The notes under the pieces: model-generated
Databases searched by the model: none
What the model was told of the DNA's origin: nothing
What the model saw: the letters and a program-made list of their open reading frames with translations, nothing else
Source: CAVRXZ01 sp963773035
GTDB lineage: Bacteria; Acidobacteriota; Vicinamibacteria; Vicinamibacterales; CAVVIG01
Length of the DNA: 64,000 nt
Assembly (NCBI GenBank): GCA_963773035.1
Contig: CAVYZX010000002.1
Coordinates: 278,433-342,432, forward strand
Reading direction: 5' to 3'
Translations under genes and position numbers: made by a program
Part shown: positions 50,909 through 57,709 of the stretch, one piece after another
How positions within the stretch are numbered: the stretch's first letter is position 1
How the letters are laid out: the number at the start of each line of letters is the position of its first letter

Positions 50909-51886
50909 TTAGTCAGCCACAACCGGCTTTCCAGCCGGCGGGATGAGTGCGTTGACGAGAAACTGCTGGCCATCGGGCGCGACGTCGTAGGCGTGATACT
51001 GGCCGTACGGAAAGCGCAGCTCGAATAGCGGATGCGCAAAGCTTGCCTCGATGCTGGAGTCCTTCACATTGACCGACGCTGCCATCAGCGTGCGATCGAG
51101 CGCCACGTAAAACAACTCTCGCCCGTCGCGGCGCCAGCGGGCTTGGCTTCCGCCGTTCGACGAGATCTTCCAGCGCCGATCGGGTGTTGGAAACGAGGCG
51201 ACATAAACTTCCGGACGACCCGATGGCGACTCGGTCGAGCTGTACGCAACCCAATGGCCGTCGGGTGAGAATGCCGCCCAGTTCTCGGCGAACTGGCTCT
51301 GTATATATGGGAATGGCTTTTGTCGTTCCGACGGGCGCCCACTCGAAAGCGGCAGAACCCAGATATCGTTGCCCGTTTGCGGATGGTCGATCACGTAGAG
51401 AATGTATTTCCCGTCGGAAGACCAGCTCACAGGCCACTTGGGCGCTTCGTCCGCCAGCAGGACCTCGTCCTTGCGCCCGCCACTTTCCGTCGACGATGCC
51501 TGATACAGGTCGAGATGGCCGCTCTTCTGCGAGTTGAAGGCGACGTGACGCCCGTCAGGCGCCCACAGACTCCAGTTCTCGTCGGCCGAATTGGAAGTGA
51601 ACACCGTTCGGCGGCCAGTGGACACTTCGTACAGCCAGATGTCCCGCGTTCCTTGCGCCGCATCGAGAACCGCCACCGCTAATCTCTTGCCGTCCGGTGA
51701 GAGCTCGAGGTCTCCATAGTCAGCAATGCTTCCAAGCACGGCGTTCCGTTTGCCGGTCCGATCGAACCAGACGAGCTGTGAACGGACAAGAGGGCGAGAT
51801 GCTTGATAGAGAGGCGGAGAAGGCGCTCCGGAAAGTAGAGCGACGGAGGCGAGGGCAAGGGTTAACCCAGCGAAGACCGTTCTCAC
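50909..51886 (-). CDS. TolB-like beta-propeller (PD40) secreted protein
   Basis: 325 residues with a signal peptide and about six blades of a beta-propeller with recurring Leu-Ser-Pro-Asp-Gly-Lys-Arg-Leu-Ala, Trp-Ala-Pro-Asp-Gly-Arg-His-Val-Ala and Phe-Ser-Pro-Asp-Gly-His-Trp-Val-Ala (PD40 repeats, as in TolB). In Acidobacteria such domains often sit in larger kinase or peptidase proteins; this is a free secreted propeller. Its partner is unknown. A divergent frame at the HtrA stop is separated by only 40 bases. Confidence 0.82.
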   Translation of the reverse strand: MRTVFAGLTLALASVALLSGAPSPPLYQASRPLVRSQLVWFDRTGKRNAVLGSIADYGDLELSPDGKRLAVAVLDAAQGTRDIWLYEVSTGRRTVFTSNSADENWSLWAPDGRHVAFNSQKSGHLDLYQASSTESGGRKDEVLLADEAPKWPVSWSSDGKYILYVIDHPQTGNDIWVLPLSSGRPSERQKPFPYIQSQFAENWAAFSPDGHWVAYSSTESPSGRPEVYVASFPTPDRRWKISSNGGSQARWRRDGRELFYVALDRTLMAASVNVKDSSIEASFAHPLFELRFPYGQYHAYDVAPDGQQFLVNALIPPAGKPVVAD

Positions 51887-51916
51887 GGGAGGTGCAGCGT
51901 CGATATTATCGAATTC

Positions 51917-53183
51917 CTAGGCGAGCGCCTGTCGGGAGTCCCACCAGGATTCGAATTCCTTGAACGAGCGGCTCAGCCGGATAGGCGTCGTCAGACGGTC
52001 TTGCACGACCTCGGCCGTCTTGTAGCCGTTACCAGTCACGCATACAACGACCGACTCGTCGGGAGCGATGACACCGCGGCGAATGAGATCTATGGTGGCC
52101 GCAAGCGTTGTCCCCCCGGCGGGCTCGGCAAAGAGACCTTCTGTCTCCGCCAGCAGCTCGATCGCGCCGACGATGTCGGAATCCGAGACGGCAGCGCCTG
52201 ATCCACCCGTCTCTCGAACGCACTCGATGACCTGATAGCCGTCGGCGGGATTGCCGATCGCGATCGACTTGGCAATGGTGTCCGGTCGAACGGGCTCGGG
52301 ATGATCGAGTCCTTCCTCGAGCGCCCGGACAACCGGCGCGCAACCGGCCGCCTGGGCTGCGTGAATCCGCGGCAGCTCACCATCCAGCAACCCCACGATC
52401 CGCAGCTCCCGAAGGCCTCGCACGATCCGCGGCAGAAGCGTGCCGCCGGCAACCGGGGAAACGATATGGTGCGGATAGCGCCATCCCAGCTGCTCGACGA
52501 TCTCGAAACCCATCGTCTTCGCCCCTTCAGCGTAATAGGCGCGAAGATTGATGTTCACGAAACCCCATCCGTACCGATCGGCCACCTGAGTGCACAGGCG
52601 ATTCACATCGTCGTACGTACCGGCGATGGCGAGAATCGTCGGTTTGAAGATCGCCGATCCGAATACCTTTCCGGCTTCGAGATTGTCGGGAATGAAGACG
52701 CAGCATTCCATTCCCAGACGCGCCGCATGAGCGGAGACGCTGTTCGCCAGGTTGCCAGTCGACGCACACGCCAACACCTTGAACCCCAGCTCGACTGCGC
52801 GGGTGGCGGCGACCGACACGACCCGATCCTTGTAGGACAGCGTCGGATGGTTGACCGTATCGTCTTTGATATACAGCTCGCGTAACGCCCAGGCGTTTCG
52901 CCAGACGATCGCAACGGACGAGCGGCGTAAAGCCTGAATGGAAACCCGTTCGAGGTTCACCCTCGATCGGCAACAGCTCCCGGTACCGCCAGAGATTCTG
53001 CGGACGCTTCTCGATTTCGTCGGTGGTGATCTTGATTGCCTTGTAGTCGTAGACCGGCTCGAGCGGACCGAGACAGCGATCGCAGACGTAGGAGGCGAGC
53101 GCCGGGAACATCGTCTTGCAGAGGTGACACTGCAGGCCGATGAATGCGGTGTGAGTTGACGTTCGGAATGTATCAGGGGACAT
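51917..53183 (-). CDS. thrC: Threonine synthase, with an apparent frameshift
   Basis: PLP enzyme converting O-phosphohomoserine to threonine. The N-terminus has a zinc ribbon (Cys-His-Leu-Cys ... Cys-Asp-Arg-Cys, residues 19-40). The PLP Lys is in Leu-Ser-Tyr-Lys-Asp-Arg, and the Gly-rich loop in Gly-Asn-Gly-Tyr-Lys. The frame changes at about 52877-52885: the upstream frame is coding to Arg-Leu-Gly-Val-Thr and the downstream frame from Glu-Leu-Tyr-Ile-Lys. Removing one base gives 421 codons plus stop. Everything else is intact, so a sequence error or a recent mutation is likely. ATG 53183 has GGGAGG three bases before it, next to a SAM-I riboswitch. Confidence 0.88.
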
Positions 53184-53190
53184 CTTCCTC

Positions 53191-53308
53191 CCTCATCTCC
53201 CCCTCGCGTGTCCGGCGCGAAGGCAGGAATTGGCACCTAACCGCGACAAAGGACGTCGCGCGGTTGCCGTGGCTTCGTCGGGCCTGTCCCTCAGCCACTC
53301 TTGATAAG
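53191..53308 (-). ncRNA. SAM-I (S-box) riboswitch before thrC
   Basis: The minus strand has the S-box core in order: CTTATCAAGAG at the 5' side (53308-53298), GAGGGAC and GGCCCGACGAAGCC forming P2, CGGCAACC, a P3 stem (CCGCG / CGCGG), GGTGCCAATTCC, a GC-rich P4, and GATGAGG at the 3' side (53197-53191). P1 pairs CTTATC with GATGAG. The last G residues of P1 are also the first bases of the Shine-Dalgarno GGGAGG (53192-53187), three bases from the ATG at 53183. There is no terminator, so control is probably at translation. Confidence 0.93.
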
Positions 53309-53413
53309 AAGGGCGTATTTAGTTGTTCCGCGGACTATATCAGATGCCCCATTTCTGGCGCAAATAAGAAGGCTCAACACTTCAGCCTTCAGACCTCAGA
53401 TTTCTGCCTGCCG

Positions 53414-55249
53414 CTACGCGGAACACTCTCCGTCCATCACCAGCGGATTGAACTCGCTCAGCTCGCCGAGGTCGATGAAATCGGCGGCGGTCGCTTCCTG
53501 CTCGCTCAGCCGCTCCAAATCCGCCAACGTTTCCTTCACCTGAGACACGTCTATGCGCGCGAAAAACTCGGGCGCCGTTTCCCCGGCGTGCCGCGTGCGC
53601 GTGTACAAGGCGATGAGACGCTCGACGACCTCTGGCAAGCGGCGGGCCGGGACCTTCGCGGCCGTGCGCGCGAAGCTCGCACCGCTGGCGACCGTCCCCC
53701 CACCCACCATCACGAAGTATTGCGGAACTGCGCGCGATCCGATGCGGCGCACGCTCCCCTGAAAACCGATCGTCGCGATGTGATGCTGGCCGCACCCATT
53801 CGGGCACCCGCTGATCTTGATTTGCGCTCCGTCGGCAGCCGCCATGATGTCGGGCCGCGAGCGGAGATGATCTTCGAGCAAGCGGCCGAGACCGCGAGAC
53901 TGCGTCACGGCGAGCCGGCATGATTCAGCGCCCGGGCAGCTCACCACGTCGGCGATCGTTTCGGCGCCGGCCAACCCGAGCCCCGCGGCCGCCAGCGCTC
54001 GATACAAACTACGGAGATTGCCGGCGGTCACCCACCGAAACACGAGATTCTGCCCCGGCGTCACGCGGACCGTGCTGTCGCTGTACGCGCGCGACAACTC
54101 CGCAATGACTCGCATTTGGGCGCCGGTTAGATCGCCGAGCGGAACCGAGACAATCGCGGTCAGGAATCCGAACTGCTTCTGAGGCCGAGTGTTCGTCTCG
54201 CGCCATTGCGCGTATTTGTCTCCGCTAATCTGCAGAAGCGGCGACACCGTTGGAACGATCCCGGGGCCTCTCACAACGTGGGACGTCACCCGTGCAGCGA
54301 TGTCTCCAATCTCCGGCGCAGTTTCGAGAGGCCAGTCGGGTTTGGCTTCTGAAGCGGGTGGTTCGATCTCGAGCGTCGGCACCGCGCCCGTGAGGCGGCA
54401 TCGGCTGAGCTCGCGGTCGTATTCTTCCCGCCACCGAGTCCACCCCAGTTCCTTGATCATGAACTTCATGCGATTGCGCTGCTTGTGCTTGTAGTCCCCC
54501 AGGCGTTGGAACACCCTCAGAATCGCTTCGGCAACTCGGAAGAGCTCCGACGCCGGAATGAACTCGTGGATCACAGCTCCACTACGTACGAGGATCGCCG
54601 TGCCACCGCCAGCAGTCACTTGGAACCCGCGTCCACCGCCGGGTCCGAGTACACCTCGAAACCCGAGATCGTTGATGGGCGTACCTACGTGGTCATTCTG
54701 GCAACCTTCGAACGCAATCTTGAACTTCCGAGGGAGTGTCGAGCTGAGCGGGTGGCGAAGCAGATATCTCGTCATCGCCTCGGCGTACGGGGTGATGTCG
54801 AATGCCTCGTCGGCGGCGACGCCAGCGTAAGGACACGCCGTGATGTTGCGGACCGAGTTGCCACACGCTTCGCGGGTCGTCAGACCTTCCTCCGCCAACC
54901 GGCGCATCGCCAACTCGGCATCGTGCAGCTTGACGAAATGAAACTGAACGTTCTGCCGTGTGGAGATGTGCCCGAAGCCACGCGAGTAGCGCTCACCGAC
55001 TTCAGCGAGCGCGAGCAACTGCTGAGTCGTCAAAAGGCCCTGCGGAATCTTCACGCGAAGCATTTGCGCATCCTCGGCCTGACGCTGCCCGTAAGTGCCG
55101 CGCACGAGTCGATATGCGCGCCATGCGTCGGGAGAGATTTCGCCACGCTCGAACTTGTCGAGAGTCGAGACGAACTCGTCAATCTCCCCCTCGTTTGCAA
55201 ACGTCAGGCGTGCGCGCCCGAGAGTTTTGGGATCGTCAACGGCTGCCAT
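53414..55249 (-). CDS. Siroheme-[4Fe-4S] reductase: sulfite (or nitrite) reductase
   Basis: Reduces sulfite to sulfide or nitrite to ammonia by six electrons. Two ferredoxin-like half-domains with His-Ile-Ser-Thr-Arg-Gln near residue 95, and the siroheme/Fe-S ligands Cys-x5-Cys (Cys-Pro-Gly-Ala-Glu-Ser-Cys, about 437-443) and Cys-x3-Cys (Gly-Cys-Pro-Asn-Gly-Cys, about 480-484) all present. The sequence alone does not separate NirA from sulfite reductase. Overlap with the siroheme synthase gene and a cysteine-codon attenuator upstream favour sulfite. 611 residues. The SAM-riboswitch/thrC unit follows. Confidence 0.9.
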   Translation of the reverse strand: MAAVDDPKTLGRARLTFANEGEIDEFVSTLDKFERGEISPDAWRAYRLVRGTYGQRQAEDAQMLRVKIPQGLLTTQQLLALAEVGERYSRGFGHISTRQNVQFHFVKLHDAELAMRRLAEEGLTTREACGNSVRNITACPYAGVAADEAFDITPYAEAMTRYLLRHPLSSTLPRKFKIAFEGCQNDHVGTPINDLGFRGVLGPGGGRGFQVTAGGGTAILVRSGAVIHEFIPASELFRVAEAILRVFQRLGDYKHKQRNRMKFMIKELGWTRWREEYDRELSRCRLTGAVPTLEIEPPASEAKPDWPLETAPEIGDIAARVTSHVVRGPGIVPTVSPLLQISGDKYAQWRETNTRPQKQFGFLTAIVSVPLGDLTGAQMRVIAELSRAYSDSTVRVTPGQNLVFRWVTAGNLRSLYRALAAAGLGLAGAETIADVVSCPGAESCRLAVTQSRGLGRLLEDHLRSRPDIMAAADGAQIKISGCPNGCGQHHIATIGFQGSVRRIGSRAVPQYFVMVGGGTVASGASFARTAAKVPARRLPEVVERLIALYTRTRHAGETAPEFFARIDVSQVKETLADLERLSEQEATAADFIDLGELSEFNPLVMDGECSA

Positions 55250-56738
55250 AATGATCTCGTTTCATTTGATACGCTCGCATCGCCGCCCGCGCTTGGAGCC
55301 GATCGCTGCCAGCTCCCGGCGCCGATAGCGCGACGACTTCTCCAACGACGATCGTTCCCGCGCCCTCGTGCTCGGCGTCGACACGCTCGATCGCGATCTC
55401 GTCGAGCGTCCCCCGCCACACAGCCTGCGTTGGCCTGGATGCATCCAGGACAATTGCCGACGGCGTGGAGCCGGCCCAACCGCGCGCGATCAGCTCGCGG
55501 GCCAGCGCGACGCGGCGGCCTACACCCATCAGGATAACCAGAGTCGCGACGTTCGGAGTGACTTTCCCGATTGCCCGGGTAAATGCTTCCTGATCATGAC
55601 CGCCGACAACGAGAAATGCTGAAGAAATGCCGCGATGGGTCAAAGGTATGCCGGCAAGCGCAGGTGCGGCTACTGCACTGGTGACGCCGGGCACGACCTC
55701 GAAACTGACTCCGGCTTCGCGTAGCGCCGACACTTCTTCTCCACCACGACCGAAGACGAATGGGTCGCCCCCCTTCAACCGAACGACCTGCTTGCCCCGC
55801 CGGGCGGCGCGAACCATGACACCGTTGAGCACGCGTTGACTCATGGCCTCGCGACCGGCCCGCTTGCCAACGAAGAACCGCTGGGCGTGGCGGGCGAGCT
55901 TCAGGATCCGCGGATCGATCAGTGCGTCGTACAACACGAGATCGGCTCGTCGCAGCCGGGCGACGGCACGCCGGGTCAAGAGGCCCGGATCGCCAGGGCC
56001 GGCGCCGACCAACGAAACGTGACCGCGGGCCACTGAGCCTTCGTCCTTGTAGCGCAGCTCTGAAGAGTCTGGGGATTTTTCTGGTGTGGCTTCCGCCTTT
56101 AGGCGGAAGAGGGCCGCGCGCATTGAACTTCCGGCTGAAGCCGTAAGCCACACAGGCGATTGATTCACAGACTTGTTAGGACTGCGATCGTAGAGCTGAT
56201 TCAATGCTTCCAAGAGCCGCGGACGCCGTTCCTCCATCGGAACATGGTCCCGGCGCCAGATCACACGCTGCTGGCGTGCCTCTTCCAACCACGCACGAAG
56301 ATCCTGCGGCAAAACCTGGTCGAGCCCTTCGCGCAAAAGGCCGGTCAACGCTGGCGCCGCGCCGCTCGTCGAAATGGCAAGTGTCACGCCGTCGCGTCTG
56401 ACGACGCCACTTAGGTACGCGCTCGCGTTGGAGGGATCGTCAACGGCGTTGACGAAGATGCGTCGACGTTCAGCGGCAGCGGCCACCTGCCGATTCACAT
56501 CCGGCGTAGCCGACGCAACCACGAGCCAGACGTCGTCGAGATCGGTTGGATGGAAGGGACGCCGCTCGACGCGAACACCAGCCTCTTCGATGTGTTTGCA
56601 AACATCCGGAGCGACGACACGAACATCGGCCCGCGCCGCCAACAGCTGATCCAGCTTGGCCGCGGCCACGGAACCGCCGCCCACGAGGAGCACCGAACGG
56701 CCGGTGAGATCGAGGAAGAGAGGCAATAGCTGTTGCAT
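55236..56738 (-). CDS. cysG: Siroheme synthase (CysG-type: dehydrogenase/ferrochelatase + methyltransferase)
   Basis: A fusion. Residues 1-190 are the precorrin-2 dehydrogenase/ferrochelatase part (Val-Leu-Leu-Val-Gly-Gly-Gly-Ser-Val-Ala NAD motif). From about 240 to the end is the uroporphyrinogen III methyltransferase (Gly-Ala-Gly-Pro-Gly-Asp-Pro-Gly-Leu-Leu-Thr, Gly-Gly-Asp-Pro-Phe-Val-Phe-Gly-Arg-Gly). Together they make siroheme, the cofactor of the next gene, which it overlaps by 14 bases. The domains are joined by an unusual linker (about 195-220) encoded by a double-hairpin repeat. ATG 56738 is preferred; it has no Shine-Dalgarno and follows directly on a terminator T-tract. Confidence 0.93.
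   Translation of the reverse strand: MQQLLPLFLDLTGRSVLLVGGGSVAAAKLDQLLAARADVRVVAPDVCKHIEEAGVRVERRPFHPTDLDDVWLVVASATPDVNRQVAAAAERRRIFVNAVDDPSNASAYLSGVVRRDGVTLAISTSGAAPALTGLLREGLDQVLPQDLRAWLEEARQQRVIWRRDHVPMEERRPRLLEALNQLYDRSPNKSVNQSPVWLTASAGSSMRAALFRLKAEATPEKSPDSSELRYKDEGSVARGHVSLVGAGPGDPGLLTRRAVARLRRADLVLYDALIDPRILKLARHAQRFFVGKRAGREAMSQRVLNGVMVRAARRGKQVVRLKGGDPFVFGRGGEEVSALREAGVSFEVVPGVTSAVAAPALAGIPLTHRGISSAFLVVGGHDQEAFTRAIGKVTPNVATLVILMGVGRRVALARELIARGWAGSTPSAIVLDASRPTQAVWRGTLDEIAIERVDAEHEGAGTIVVGEVVALSAPGAGSDRLQARAAMRAYQMKRDHYGSR
56084..56153. repeat. 70-bp REP/BIME-like double-hairpin element inside cysG
   Basis: Ends are a perfect 9-bp inverted repeat, GTGTGGCTT and AAGCCACAC. Inside are two hairpins: CTTCCGCCT / AGGCGGAAG at 56090-56109 (perfect) and CTTCCGGCT / AGCCGTAAG at 56128-56147 (one mismatch). 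It is in frame and codes for a Lys-Ala-Glu-Ala-Thr type stretch in the interdomain linker. Confidence 0.85.
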
Positions 56739-56742
56739 GGGC

Positions 56743-56783
56743 AAAAAACAAAAAAGCCCGGAAGATTTATCAACCTCCCGGGC
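56743..56783 (-). terminator. Intrinsic terminator between leader peptide and cysG
   Basis: A 12-bp stem (56772-56783 with 56756-56767, two G-U pairs), a four-base loop (56768-56771), then T6-G-T6 ending at 56743, four bases before cysG. As it lies between a promoter and the gene, it must be read through for expression, which is the design of an attenuator. Confidence 0.9.
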
Positions 56784-56805
56784 CCTGGTCCTCAGCGAAC
56801 TGAAA

Positions 56806-56892
56806 CTAACTGATTCGGCAAACGCGCGAAACGGGACCGATGGCCAAGGGGCTCTGGGAGCCCTTGCAACAACAGCAGTTCAAGCCAGCCAT
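56806..56892 (-). CDS. Cysteine-rich leader peptide of the cysG operon
   Basis: A 28-codon frame, ATG 56892 to TAG 56806. Residues 6-9 are four Cys in a row (TGC TGT TGT TGC), and a fifth Cys is at 25. It ends 68 bases before the cysG ATG, and the intrinsic terminator lies in that gap. A hairpin (CAAGGG..CCCTTG, 56845-56866) starts directly at the last of the four Cys codons, where a stalled ribosome would block it. A GTG at 56901 is an alternative start. Neither has a Shine-Dalgarno, and the promoter is very close, so the message may be (near-)leaderless. Confidence 0.8.
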   Translation of the reverse strand: MAGLNCCCCKGSQSPLAIGPVSRVCRIS

Positions 56893-56910
56893 CTTGTTCA
56901 CAACGAAATA

Positions 56911-56940
56911 CTTGTACTTCGCCGAGCCCACATCCGTCAA
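56911..56940 (-). promoter_or_regulatory. Probable promoter of the leader-cysG operon
   Basis: TTGACG (56940-56935) and TACAAG (56916-56911) on the minus strand, 18 bases apart. The expected transcription start is about 7 bases further, just before the leader GTG/ATG. Confidence 0.6.
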
Positions 56941-56966
56941 GGGTTGTGCATGACGGGATCGGCGCG

Positions 56967-57593
56967 TCAGCCACCACGCCGGCCTGAAACGGCCAGCTCA
57001 CCCACGAGGTGCACTCGCCATTCATGCTCGGTGCCGACGTTGATTCCAATCCGCGGTCCCCATGCAATCCGGCCGCTTTTGATGCGGCGATCCTCAACGA
57101 ACAGTCGATTACTTGTGAGGTCTACTTGGTTTTCAGCGAGTGTAATCCCCATCGCTACCGTCAAATTGCCAGGACCGCGGCAGAGCTCGTGGGTCAGCAG
57201 GTTTTTAGAACCTTCTCGCAACCGACCGTTCAGAACCCTCGCCCGGCGCCTACGCATCACATCAATCCCATCGACCGGATCCAGAGCACGAATCAGGATC
57301 GCTGCCGGCGCTCGTTCACGTTCTGTGACGAAATTGACGAGACAGTGAATGCCGTAATTAAGGTACACGTAGGCGTGGCCTGGTGGTCCGTAAAGGGGCG
57401 CGTTGCGGCGCGTCGGTCCTGGCGCCGCGTGGCACGCCGGATCGGACTCACCGATGTAGGCTTCGGCTTCGACGATGATTCCGCTGGTTCTGACTCCACG
57501 CCGATTGTGGACGAGAACCTTTCCGATCACATCCTGTGCCACTTCCAGCGTCGGCCGATCGTAGAACGTCCGCGGCAGCTTGGCGGAAGCCAT
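56967..57593 (-). CDS. DNA-3-methyladenine glycosylase, AAG/Mpg family
   Basis: Base-excision repair enzyme that removes alkylated purines, 208 residues. Family features: Phe-Tyr-Asp-Arg-Pro-Thr-Leu-Glu-Val-Ala at the start, Ile-Val-Glu-Ala-Glu-Ala-Tyr (active-site Glu), the DNA-intercalating Tyr in Pro-Gly-His-Ala-Tyr-Val-Tyr, and Gly-Pro-Arg-Ile-Gly-Ile near the end. It is downstream of uvrA on the same strand, with a strong inverted repeat between them. Two repair genes are thus neighbours. The 3' end meets the cysG promoter region. Confidence 0.93.
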   Translation of the reverse strand: MASAKLPRTFYDRPTLEVAQDVIGKVLVHNRRGVRTSGIIVEAEAYIGESDPACHAAPGPTRRNAPLYGPPGHAYVYLNYGIHCLVNFVTERERAPAAILIRALDPVDGIDVMRRRRARVLNGRLREGSKNLLTHELCRGPGNLTVAMGITLAENQVDLTSNRLFVEDRRIKSGRIAWGPRIGINVGTEHEWRVHLVGELAVSGRRGG

Positions 57594-57608
57594 AGCCTGA
57601 CTTAATCC

Positions 57609-57694
57609 CGGAAATCACTTGACGTGACGTGGTAGGAGAACATTTCCACGAGAGCGAGATGGGTCGGTTACCACGTCACGTCAAGTGATTTCCG
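57609..57694. repeat. Perfect 26-bp inverted repeat with 34-base loop
   Basis: Left arm 57609-57634, right arm 57669-57694. Each arm contains two TGACGT/ACGTCA-like cores. No open frame and no T-tract. It separates uvrA and mpg and is unrelated in sequence to other repeats here. It looks like a small palindromic mobile element (MITE-like), but a strong intercistronic structure is also possible. Confidence 0.9.
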
Positions 57695-57709
57695 ATCTAG
57701 TGGTGCGGG

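Noticed and set aside
57609..57694. Rho-independent terminator of uvrA
   Set aside because: There is no T-tract on either side and the 34-base loop is too long for a typical terminator.
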